Assembly (NCBI GenBank): GCA_020744425.1
Contig: JAGMUV010000006.1
Location: 2,790,001-2,854,000, forward strand
DNA length: 64,000 nucleotides
Direction: 5' to 3'
DNA from: Dactylonectria macrodidyma
Taxonomy: Eukaryota; Ascomycota; Sordariomycetes; Hypocreales; Nectriaceae
A program made the position numbers and the translations under genes. A model generated the notes under the pieces. The model saw only the letters and a program-made list of their open reading frames with translations, was not told the origin of the DNA and searched no databases. Within the stretch, counting starts at the first letter, position 1; each line of letters starts with the position of its first letter. Shown piece by piece: positions 23,987-33,091 of this stretch.

Positions 23987-26900
23987 ATGCGATGCACCGT
24001 CAGCTCTGAAGCGACACGACATAGTCCTTCTAGGAACACCATGATGTACAACGCATCACGCCAGTCACAGCCTCTCGGGGACACAGTGCCGCTGGCCGTT
24101 GAACGATTTCAAGACATCGGCCTTATCACGATTCCAAGTGCTGGTGCTCAAATAATTAACAGCGCTCCCCCCATCAATCTTGTTCCTGAGCCTACCGTCC
24201 GGAGCTGGGAGCAACGTTACACCGTCGACGGCAGGGTGTACTTTATCGACCGTGTCAGTGGCACCGAGTCCTGGCGTGACCCCCTGTATGGAATCCGTCA
24301 ACTCGGCCCGCTGCCAGAAGGGTGGGAAATCCGATGGAATCCGGACGGCGAGCCACGTTTCTTTAATGTACAAACGAGAGTGGCGACCGTCCAGGACCCA
24401 AGAAGGAGCCCATCCCAAACGGAGACTCTGGGTCCGTTGCCGGCGGGATGGAATATGTCGTACATTCAAGGCAAGGAATGTTTCTGGAACAGCAGCTTCC
24501 GCAAGGCTACCGTACAAGATCCGAGGCTGGCCGGCACAGCTCTGCCTCCTGGTTGGGAAAGACGGTATGACAATGCTTCAGGTCGGGTATACCTTGTAGA
24601 CCACAATACTGGAACTACAACTTGGCAGGACCTCAGCCCTTTGCCAGCCGGCTGGGAGGCTCGAGCTAATCCAGAGGGGAGAGTCTATTACGTGGATCAC
24701 AACACCGAGACCACCAGCTGGGATGACCCGAGAGACATTGGCGCAGCCAACGATGGGATTGTCTGGCCAGCGAGATGGGAGTTGACCTGGACCACCAATG
24801 GCTCGCCATCTTTGTTGGACAAGACCACGGGGGCGGCGACTCTGCTAGATGCGGATATTCAAAGTGGGTGGGCTTTCTCAGAAGAGCTCAGAGATGGATG
24901 GACACTCCGTCACACGCCAGAATGGCACATCTACTTCGCCAACTCGGCCTCCCAGGTCACCTCCTGGAGCGACCCTCGATACAAGCCCCTGTCTCCTGAG
25001 CACCGTGAGAGCATCCCTGTACCTGTGGCATCAACATCAAGCAATTCAGTAACGCCCCAGCAGGCTGTTCATATATCACGACTGTCAACGGTCAAGCGAA
25101 AACCAATAGGCCTCCACCAACCACACCCCGGAGGCTATCCCGAAGTGTCAAATCAGCCAAAACCAGAGGCCAATGTCGACGCAGTTGCATCTCGTGTGGC
25201 AGCTATGGCTGTCCAGGATGAAGGCGCAGAGTCCGAATCCGAGTCAGAACCAGAAGATGGCTCAACTGCTCCTCTGTTTAGGTACTCACCTATTGAATCA
25301 CCAACTCACATTCGAGTCCTCGACATCCACCCAGCAGCCGGGCTTGATCACCCGATAGCCTGCACGCTACGTCACATTAACCTCGACCACCAGCCAGCTT
25401 ATGAGGCGCTCAGCTACACATGGGGCGGCATAGACAACCAGACGGGCATCTGGCTCAACGGACAGCCTTTCACGGTAATGGAGAACGCGGCGGCGGCACT
25501 CCGACGTCTCCGGTCTCCTAAACAGGTAAGAATTATATGGATGGATGCTATCTGCATCAACCAGCGGGACAAAGCAGAGAAGGGATACCAGCTCCCCTTG
25601 ATGACGAGGATCTACCAGCAGGCGCAGCAAGCGTGCGTGTGGCTGGGCGAGCTGACAGACGGAGGGCTGGTCGGAATGAAGAGCATCAACAGCGGCCGTT
25701 ATATGAAAAACACTATGTCATGGCACGGCTGGAAGGCGGAGCGGAAGCACGGAGGCTTGCTGCTGCCCCTCTCGCAGCGATTCAAGACCGGCGGAGCCAT
25801 GCAGGATTCGAGCCACCGCGCGTACGAATTCGAGCACGGCGAGATTCGTGAGCTGATGAACAGGCCGTGGTGGGAGCGCGTATGGATCATGCAGGAGGCC
25901 ATCGTTTCCAAGAGCATCGTCATTATGTGTGGAGGCGAGACGGCCACCTGGGATCGCATCGAGACGGCCATCAAGAACTCGAGCTTCAGGGCACCCCCAC
26001 TCGAGGATAACTTCGGCCTCGGGGAGAACAAGCACGCCCGTCTCTTCAACGACAAGTACCTGGCCGTCAACGAGTTCCGTCAGAAGTGGGCGCAGGGCGT
26101 CTTCCACGTGTCCGTGTACAAGATGCTCTACGATTTCAGGGGGCTCCGCTGCTCAAACGCCCGTGACAGGATCTACGGCTTCTTGGGGTTGACGTCTCTG
26201 TCGTCCCACCCGGATTTCCAGGCCAGGTACAAGGCGCGGGTGTGGAGGGAATACGTCCGGTTCGCTAAGTCCATGATCAAGCATACTGGCACTCTGGATA
26301 TCTTGAACTGCACCAGAGAGTGGAGAGCCGTGGAGGCAAAGGAAGCGCCTGATTTGGTTTTCAGCATACTTGATCAAGCTCGATATCACGATATCCGTGG
26401 CTTTGTGTCTGACGGTCCGGGGGGAAAGCCCAGGATGGCCTGGGTGCGGCTTCCACCCGGCTGGGAGAGGGTACAGCAAGACAAGGACGTGTGCTACTTT
26501 GTGGACAGGAAGACAGGAATGCGGTATGAGAACAGTCCCTTCCAGGGACAACCACCGTCAGCACCACAGGAGATCAGCCTACAGAGGACTCTCCCCGAGG
26601 GTTGGGCAAAGACATGGGACAACCTGGGTAGGGCCAGCATCGCGTATGATCCAGCCAAGCAGCCGTATCAACCGCCTCGGAAACTAGTTGAGGACCTTGC
26701 CAAGCTGCCGTTCTGGGTGCCCAACTGGGCCGCGAAGACGCACCTGGATCCCGCACCACTGCTCGACTGGTCCGAGACTGAACCCTTGTACTGTGCCGGT
26801 GGCACAATGGGCCGTGCCAGCGTGTATCCCGACACAAACCACCCGGCGCTGGTGGTGGACGGTATCGAGTTTGATGTCATCTCACACCTGTCAGAGGCCT

Positions 26901-27652
26901 GGCACCCGGAATCGGACGTGTTGGAGCTTTCACGCCGCCAAGTCAGCGAGCTAGAGTCGTGGGAGTCTCTCGCCACGGCCGAACTAGGCCCGGCCTGTCC
27001 TTACGGAGGGGGGAAAGCCCGCAGAGATGCTCTCTGGCGGACGCACATTGCCGACTTTACGGGTGACAAGGCTGCTCCGCCCTCTCTAGGCTGGGCAGTC
27101 GAGTGTTGGTACGATCATGACGGCTGGGCCAAGCCCCTGGCCGACCCTATCGACCTCACCTCCAATATATACCACATGGGGAGCTTCTGGTCAAAAGCCA
27201 TGCAGCAAGGAGCCGTGATGCAAAAGATGCAGGACTATGTCATTAACTTCTGCAAGGAGTGGACGATGGGGCCGGAAAAGACAGACGAGGAGCTAGAGGC
27301 CATGGGAATTCGGGAATCGTTCAAGCGGATCGGCTCCGAGGCCTCTGGCGAGTGGAAGGTGCAGAGAGGTGCCTGTAAAGAGTACGGCGAGTGCGTGCGC
27401 CGCATCTATCAGGCCTGCGCCCACCGGCGGCTCCTCATCACGGCCAGGGGATACCTTGGCTTGGCTCCTTGGAATGCTCAGGTAGGAGATGCCGTGTTTA
27501 TCTTAAAGGGAGGCAAGACACCGTTTCTGCTTCGGGGACATGAGGGACCAGATCAAGGGTATAGGCTGGTGGGCGAGGCTTTTGTATATGGGATCATGGC
27601 CGGGGAGGCTGTTGATCTTGTTCCAGAGTTGAAGCGGGTTCGGTTGCTCTAA
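23987..27652 (+). CDS. Multi-WW-repeat HET-domain protein (putative heterokaryon incompatibility / recognition protein)
   Basis: Intronless gene of 1221 residues if the first ATG is used; the ATG pair at 24041 has a better context (ACCATGATG) and would remove 18 residues. Residues ~73-335 hold seven consecutive WW or WW-like repeats; the fourth and fifth are canonical (PPGWERRYDNASGRVYLVDH, PAGWEARANPEGRVYYVDHN) and others have lost an aromatic or the second Trp. A Ser/Glu-rich linker follows, then a HET domain at about 430-700 with YEALSYTWGG, WMDAICINQRD and RPWWERVWIMQEA. Two more WW-like units sit at about 821 and 868, inside the post-HET region, which ends in the usual ARGYLGLAPWNAQVGDAVFILKGG motif. 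HET proteins trigger incompatibility cell death in fungi; WW repeats bind proline-rich ligands. The combined role in sensing is inference. Confidence 0.88.
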   Translation: MRCTVSSEATRHSPSRNTMMYNASRQSQPLGDTVPLAVERFQDIGLITIPSAGAQIINSAPPINLVPEPTVRSWEQRYTVDGRVYFIDRVSGTESWRDPLYGIRQLGPLPEGWEIRWNPDGEPRFFNVQTRVATVQDPRRSPSQTETLGPLPAGWNMSYIQGKECFWNSSFRKATVQDPRLAGTALPPGWERRYDNASGRVYLVDHNTGTTTWQDLSPLPAGWEARANPEGRVYYVDHNTETTSWDDPRDIGAANDGIVWPARWELTWTTNGSPSLLDKTTGAATLLDADIQSGWAFSEELRDGWTLRHTPEWHIYFANSASQVTSWSDPRYKPLSPEHRESIPVPVASTSSNSVTPQQAVHISRLSTVKRKPIGLHQPHPGGYPEVSNQPKPEANVDAVASRVAAMAVQDEGAESESESEPEDGSTAPLFRYSPIESPTHIRVLDIHPAAGLDHPIACTLRHINLDHQPAYEALSYTWGGIDNQTGIWLNGQPFTVMENAAAALRRLRSPKQVRIIWMDAICINQRDKAEKGYQLPLMTRIYQQAQQACVWLGELTDGGLVGMKSINSGRYMKNTMSWHGWKAERKHGGLLLPLSQRFKTGGAMQDSSHRAYEFEHGEIRELMNRPWWERVWIMQEAIVSKSIVIMCGGETATWDRIETAIKNSSFRAPPLEDNFGLGENKHARLFNDKYLAVNEFRQKWAQGVFHVSVYKMLYDFRGLRCSNARDRIYGFLGLTSLSSHPDFQARYKARVWREYVRFAKSMIKHTGTLDILNCTREWRAVEAKEAPDLVFSILDQARYHDIRGFVSDGPGGKPRMAWVRLPPGWERVQQDKDVCYFVDRKTGMRYENSPFQGQPPSAPQEISLQRTLPEGWAKTWDNLGRASIAYDPAKQPYQPPRKLVEDLAKLPFWVPNWAAKTHLDPAPLLDWSETEPLYCAGGTMGRASVYPDTNHPALVVDGIEFDVISHLSEAWHPESDVLELSRRQVSELESWESLATAELGPACPYGGGKARRDALWRTHIADFTGDKAAPPSLGWAVECWYDHDGWAKPLADPIDLTSNIYHMGSFWSKAMQQGAVMQKMQDYVINFCKEWTMGPEKTDEELEAMGIRESFKRIGSEASGEWKVQRGACKEYGECVRRIYQACAHRRLLITARGYLGLAPWNAQVGDAVFILKGGKTPFLLRGHEGPDQGYRLVGEAFVYGIMAGEAVDLVPELKRVRLL

Positions 27653-28899
27653 AGAGTTAATGATGAACAATTAAATACCTGCTGCTGAGATCTTGACACC
27701 CGTCTTCAACATGACCGAGACTCCAATATTTCCAATCTTCCATAGCGGAGTGAGCTATGGAGTTGTTGATTTAGGTAAGACTATAGCCCCAAACCCTTCT
27801 AACATGACATGATTGACATCCATGGGTTTGTGCCCTCTTTACCATTCTCATGACCCTCACCGCCTTTCAACCGTGGGGATAATTTTTCCAAAGCTCAGGA
27901 CTCAGAAATATACTTGACTGCAAAGCGCTCCCTCAAGGCCTGACTCATCGTCTTGGCGGTTATCTCGCCCTGGACTCAGCAATACGCTGCTCACATCGAC
28001 CACCTTTGGCTATTCGTACGGATCGCGGCAACATTTTGCTACTCTGGAAGCTTCCTTGTCATATTGAATTTCAACTGACACGAAATTAAGGTTTGGCACG
28101 GGTTGTTCGGTTCATATTCTCACCTTTGCGGTGCTTGGGCAGTCAAGGTTACAAAGCAGAGAACAGAGAACAGGTTAGTAAATCTCTGGCGAATTGAGAA
28201 GCCTTTACCACAGGTGCGGAACTTCGCGCTGGCTCTGGCATTATTCATCGCGATATCTATAACTATGTGAATATCTATTGCACTATGGCGCTGGCGTCGC
28301 TAGCTGTGTCTAGTTTGTGGCTGATCCCCATATATGCCACATCATACGCCTTTGGCAAGTCGTTCTTTACAGAGTGGATTGTCGAAACATTCATCTAGGT
28401 CATTTTAGGTGCCGTTATTATTGCCATTATGCCGATAGTGGAAAGTCTACGGAAGATTTGAGAGTTTTTTGTGGTCCTTGCCAGGTAAACCTTGAAGCTT
28501 TCATGCCATTTTGCAATGGTGGACAGATGATCAATCCGTCGTATTTTCCTATGCATAGAATTAAATCCATCGACTATGATTGCCGAGAACGTTGGGTTAC
28601 CGTATCATCATGTCGTAATCCCTGTTAGGTGTCTATTGAAATAACTAGTTACAAACACAAGCAACTCACCGATAACGACCTGACAAAGGTAAATTTAGAA
28701 GGCGATAGTTTTGCAGCTTCCGGTACAAACCTTTAATTCATGTGAACTGACATGTCACGCACAGTGAAAATGTCGGGTCTAGTCATATGTGCTAATGTGT
28801 CCATCCGGTGTGTTGCCTAGCAATAAAACTCTTCTGTCGAATTTGACTCCCATATCTCCTCCCTTCCTCAAGAAAAGCCATCATCTCCCACTTTTCAAA
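27653..28899. other. Intergenic, no gene seen
   Basis: About 1.25 kb between the WW-HET gene and the secreted-protein gene. Frames here are short and broken (for example 28317-28628). The last ~110 bases are pyrimidine-rich (CTCCCTTCCTC, CATCATCTCCC) and precede the start at 28900, consistent with a promoter and leader. Confidence 0.5.
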
Positions 28900-30564
28900 A
28901 TGAAGCAGCCCATCTTATACGTCACCCTCACTCTGACGTCTCTCTGCGCTGGCTGGGTTTTCCCTCGGGATCTCCCCGACGGTGTCTACCACATCACTCT
29001 CTCCGACGAGCACGACGCGGAGGCAACATCTATCGTTAAACGCGGTAGTACGCCGGAATATGTTCAGAAATGGTGGGACACCGATCTCCATGCCGATGGC
29101 GGAAAGCCCCTCGAACTCAACGATCCATTTGCTCTCCCTGATGAATTGCCTCCGACTCTCCCTGTCAACGATCCTCCTGGCGATCCTGGCTTGACCCGCC
29201 TGACGCCGCATGTGAAGGAGGGTGCCTGGAGATGCATTTACAACCAACCGCCGTACGAGCGACCGGAATACGAGATAGCGCGCAGCAATCTCCTCAACTA
29301 CTGCAGCCGCTGGGGGCTACCTAGGCGCACGGCACACATCTCTGCTGCGCGTCACGGCCAAGTCGTCGTCTGGGTGTGCAATATGGAAAAGAAAGAAAAC
29401 ACATGTTCAGGTCTCGACTACTTGTGGCTCGAGAAGCATTACTTAGATCAGTACTGCGAGCCCGGTACACCTGGCTGGGTGCGTGTCCATCAATTTAACC
29501 TAGCGTACGGCCGCGGATGGATAGGAGACGACATTTGCCCTATTGATTACGACACGGGCAAACCCCACATGATCCCCATACCCCGCGAACGGCCTGTAAA
29601 GGGGATCATCTGGGCCGGTCGGCCTCCTGAATGGGGGAGCGGGGAGAGGCCCATGAACCACAAGCTCGTCGACGAGCGCATCAACTGGCTGAGCGCAGCC
29701 AACGGGCGGCCGACGTCAAAACACGACTTCATGGCCGAATGGGATTTTCCCGGTCCGGATGGACTGCCTGACACTGAAAAGGCTATCAAAGAGAACGCCA
29801 CAACCAAATATGATCGTCCCCGCAAGAAGTTGCAGTGGGCCGACGTCATACAAGCTGCAAAGGACCAGATTCAAGAAAAGAAGATCGAGGAGTTGGCTGC
29901 GGTTCACATGATTGATGGGGAAATGTCATACGAGAAGCTGGAAGATATCTTGCGAGACTTCGCCGCGGGACTGGACGAAGAGATGAGTCTCGCGCGAAAA
30001 ATAGCTGTTATCCAGAGGCAGCTGGAGCTGGAGAGGAAGATAAGATTAGAGGAGCATAAGAAGTTCGCGGAGGAAGCAAAACTTGCTGAAAAGGGGTTGA
30101 CGCCAAAGGACGGGAGAAGGCTCGATGGAGACAGGGCGAGGTTGGAAGAGGAGGAGCGGAGGGAGTTTGAGGAATGGAGGACAAAGCAAGATGAGAAGTA
30201 TGAGAAAGATAGAATACACGAGGAAGAGGATAGGAGCAGAGCGGAGGAAGTGAGGAGGTTAGGGGAAGAGATAGAGATTGCTAAGGAGGAGATGAGGAAG
30301 TGGGAGGAGAAGAAGAAGTTCGACGACAAGAGGAGGTTAAAGGAGGAGAAAAGACGTGCCGAATATTATGAGAAGAAGAAGAAGAGCGAGGAAATGGAGA
30401 GGGAGAAGATTGAAGAGATGGAGAAGAAGAAGAATGAGGAAATGAAGAAGAAGGGCGAGGAGATTAAGAAGGAAGAGGAGAAGAAGAAGGAGGAGGAGGA
30501 GAAGGAGGAGGAGAAGAGGGTCACGAAGCGGACGATGAGGACGTCGAGGACAAGTCATGGCTGA
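28900..30564 (+). CDS. Predicted secreted cysteine-containing protein with long Glu/Lys-rich coiled-coil tail
   Basis: Intronless, 554 residues from the ATG at 28900 (context TCAAAATG), chosen because it begins a signal peptide (MKQPILYVTLTLTSLCAGWV); the frame is open upstream but those residues look like translated leader. A DLPDGVYHI motif and a Lys-Arg (Kex2-type) site near residue 47 follow, as in many fungal secreted proteins. Residues ~105-225 contain six cysteines (RCIYN, YCSRW, VCNME, TCSGL, YCEPG, ICPID), enough for three disulfides. From ~330 to the end the chain is almost entirely charged heptad-like helix (KKKNEEMKKKGEEIKKEEEK), about 220 residues. I do not recognise the cysteine domain; it may be an effector-like or cell-wall protein. 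The low-complexity tail in a secreted protein is unusual. Confidence 0.75.
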   Translation: MKQPILYVTLTLTSLCAGWVFPRDLPDGVYHITLSDEHDAEATSIVKRGSTPEYVQKWWDTDLHADGGKPLELNDPFALPDELPPTLPVNDPPGDPGLTRLTPHVKEGAWRCIYNQPPYERPEYEIARSNLLNYCSRWGLPRRTAHISAARHGQVVVWVCNMEKKENTCSGLDYLWLEKHYLDQYCEPGTPGWVRVHQFNLAYGRGWIGDDICPIDYDTGKPHMIPIPRERPVKGIIWAGRPPEWGSGERPMNHKLVDERINWLSAANGRPTSKHDFMAEWDFPGPDGLPDTEKAIKENATTKYDRPRKKLQWADVIQAAKDQIQEKKIEELAAVHMIDGEMSYEKLEDILRDFAAGLDEEMSLARKIAVIQRQLELERKIRLEEHKKFAEEAKLAEKGLTPKDGRRLDGDRARLEEEERREFEEWRTKQDEKYEKDRIHEEEDRSRAEEVRRLGEEIEIAKEEMRKWEEKKKFDDKRRLKEEKRRAEYYEKKKKSEEMEREKIEEMEKKKNEEMKKKGEEIKKEEEKKKEEEEKEEEKRVTKRTMRTSRTSHG

Positions 30565-30959
30565 TAACGTTTCGTCCTTTATCACTTGCGTGTCATTTGC
30601 GACCAATCAGCGTCTTGCACTTCTAGCTTCCTTCGTGTAACATATGATTCTGTTGTACTATTATTTCTGGCGCTATCTCTCATGGAGGATTGTAGGATGC
30701 ATCTCATCATCACTGGGCTTGTCAAGCAGTGTAACCAAGTTATTCTCAAAGATATCCTTGGGACAACAGAATTGCCCCTTCAGGCATGTCAAGACGGTAG
30801 CTGTAAAATGGGGTAATCTCCACACGCCTGAGCTGGGGGTAATCTTCCAGCGAGCCCATCTAATCGATCCTCCAAACCTCGCTTCATTATCCCTCCCCCG
30901 CGTCGGCCCATGCCTGATGGAGTTACTGTTTTAGAGCTCTACGAGTCAGAGACCCAAGG
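30565..30959. other. Intergenic, probable 3' UTR of the secreted-protein gene
   Basis: No supportable frame. The composition changes at about 30820 to the C-rich sequence that leads into the promoter of the transporter remnant. Confidence 0.5.
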
Positions 30960-31461
30960 TTCCCCGCGGGGAAATATAACCGTGACCAATCCGCAGACTG
31001 AAAGCAGACTTCTCCACTGTCAAGCTGGGGTTTACCTGAGCTTACAATGTGCGTTGGTTGATTGGATTTGTGGGGTCGGGTGAGAACGACACGCGAGATG
31101 CTTGAACGAGCACTGTCCTGGGGTTCTTTGGTCTAACCGTCGTCGCAAAGTTGGGGGAGGAGTAGTCGCTGCGGGGCCTCCGACTCTTCGTCCATGATTA
31201 CCCAAATAGGAAAATGTGAGGATTCGTCTCCTCCGCGGGGAACAAGGGGGACCATGGAAGGGCTATGAGGTTATTAGACGATGGAGCAAACAAGAGAGGA
31301 GTTGAGGTGGAGGTCTATCCCGGCTTCGTTGGAGAGAAACCATTATAAAATGATCATGTTCGCGCATCTGAATCGATAGCATCTCTCAGACACATCACAA
31401 AAGAACTACGGCCTCTTCGATATCTCTTCAGCCGTCATTTAGTCATCAACCACATTCCATC
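30960..31461 (+). promoter_or_regulatory. Promoter of the transporter remnant with CreA-type sites and TATA-like box
   Basis: A perfect 14-base palindrome TTCCCCGCGGGGAA lies at 30960-30973, and CTCCGCGGGGAA recurs near 31231. Both contain GCGGGG/CCCCGC, which fits the SYGGRG core of the carbon-catabolite repressor CreA/Cre1. ATTATAAAAT at about 31344-31353 resembles a TATA box about 115 bp upstream of the former start codon, and a pyrimidine-rich leader follows. These are the usual parts of a regulated hexose-transporter promoter; the gene they served is truncated. Confidence 0.45.
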
Positions 31462-31750
31462 ATGTCGCAGACGCTAAAGAGAAGGTCCGATCTGTCTCTC
31501 TCCAAGCTAGTAGCTCCAATGAAAACGGGGCATCTCAAATGCCCGACGCGACCAAGAGCCAGAGCTACACCGAGGGCGACGTCTTCCTGCAGGATGTCTC
31601 CTACGGGCCTAACGGAATCTGAGGTATATTCGTTTCGAGATACGTGATGGACGCTGCCTTCCTGGCCTCGCTCGGTGGCTTCTCCTTTGGCTATGACCAG
31701 GGCGTCATTTCCATCATTAACGTCATGCCGCTATTCTACGACGCTGTGCT
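31462..31750 (+). pseudogene. 5' stump of an MFS sugar transporter
   Basis: Starting from the ATG at 31462 the first six codons are in one frame. A one-base shift then moves the family reading into another frame: EKVRSVSLQASSSNENGAS, then TEGDVFLQDVSYGPNGI. A TGA stop at 31620-31622 follows, where an Arg codon (CGA) would be expected, then GIFVSRYVMDAAFLASLGG and the first transmembrane helix motif FSFGYDQGVISIINVMP. This is the N-terminal cytoplasmic segment and TM1 of a fungal hexose/sugar porter (MFS, SP family). Everything after about residue 95 is missing; the sequence passes directly into the tail of an oppositely oriented gene at about 31735-31760. Normal length for the family is about 500-560 residues. 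Confidence 0.7.
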
Positions 31751-32401
31751 AACCGGAACTGGACGGTTGCCATGAGCTCTAATATACCCATGAAGATAAA
31801 TGACAGCATCCTGAAGATCATACGGCCGAACTTCATCACCGTCAGTCATCAGTCGGCTAATCTTGGCTGAGAAGGCATAGCTCCAAGGCGCAGCATAAAT
31901 GGCTAACCCGGGTCTGTCGAACACCTTGACATTCTGCTCTCGACCAGCTACTGTCAGCTCCTAGTGCATGGACCCCGACATCCACATTTGCGTTTCAGTG
32001 TTTAGCCAATCAGTCCCCAACCCTGGAATGTGGCTTTGGGCATCTAGCATGGCCGCATCAAGGAGAATACGGGCTTGGTTGCTGAAGTCTGAGCCAAAGA
32101 CGTCGATATCGTGAGTCGTTGAGCGGGATCGCAGGTAGAGAACGTTAACTGCGCCATCAACCACCATCACAGAGATGTGTTGCCGTTGTTCAGCGATGTA
32201 TGCGGAAACATGATTCAACGCCGCGAGTAAGACATCATAGTCGATATCTCGCGTCACCTGTTGTAAAGTTGCACCGTCATCGTCAACTCGGTTTCTTGGA
32301 ATGAGAATTTGCATATTTTGGGGACTGCTGACAATCGGCCTAGCTGCGTTCCCGCGTTGTTGGTAGTCATCACGAGATGGCTTACTCCTACCGCAACCCA
32401 T
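31736..32401 (-). pseudogene. Nucleotidyltransferase-fold-like protein, nonsense-broken and 3'-truncated
   Basis: ATG at 32401 opens MGCGRSKPSRDD, an N-terminal MGC that would suit myristoylation and palmitoylation. The motif MVVDGAVNVLYLRSRSTTHDIDVFG near residues 68-95 resembles the nucleotidyltransferase signature (small residues, then S-R-x-T-x-D-x-D). A TAG at 31961-31963 stops the frame after SGSMH, but the same frame continues ELTVAGREQNVKVFDRPGLA with normal composition, so CAG to TAG is the simplest explanation. After HGNRPVPVS the frame runs into the transporter stump, so the C-terminus is missing. The family assignment is tentative. Biological role unknown. Confidence 0.6.
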
Positions 32402-33091
32402 GTTGAGATTTACAACGTGATGAAGAGGTGGCGAATAACAATAAGGGCATTACTCTTTAACTGGTACCGAGCATATAGAGAGAGAACATACTGGGTGTGT
32501 ATTCGATATTCTATGCCTTCAGATGGCCCATCATGCATGCTTTTGAGATGTCTGTTCCGAGGGATTGGCCAAATAATTTTGGATGGTGGTATCACATAAA
32601 ACACCCCAACTTTACCGCTCTTGAGAGCCAACAACATGAAACACCAAGAAATGGCTTGGTTGAGTGTTTGGCAGGTTGGTTTGCTGGTTATAGCGTTCCA
32701 AGACGCGAAGTGTGTTCAGCCAATGAACGTGAACGACCTAGGAGGCACGAGAGTGCGTTCCTTGACCAGTGCCGCAATCAATCATCTTCACCTTGTATGC
32801 TTGCAGTGACATTGTGTCTCGTCAGATTGACGTGTAACCATCTCCTCTACTTGCTTGTCGGGAGAACCTCCAACCTGAGGCCATAATCATGCCGGCAAGG
32901 CCGCACGTGTGGCGGCCGCCCCTCGCCCTGCCAAGTTAACGAGACTCTACGGAACGTCGGAAAAATGAAACCCGCTCAACCCATTGTATCCCAACAGCGC
33001 CTTGCGCACACAAACACTCGTGACGCTTGACGCTTGAAACGTTCGTACCTTACAAACTCAGCAGAGACACCTGAGTTCACAGCTCCAGCCC
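32402..33091. other. Divergent intergenic region
   Basis: About 690 bp between the starts of the broken minus-strand gene at 32401 and the plus-strand phosphoesterase gene at 33092. It presumably holds both promoters. No coding frame, tRNA or repeat was recognised. Confidence 0.5.

Noticed and set aside
28789..28899. N-terminal extension of the secreted protein
   Set aside because: It would place 37 leader-like residues before a clear signal peptide; the ATG at 28900 is better.
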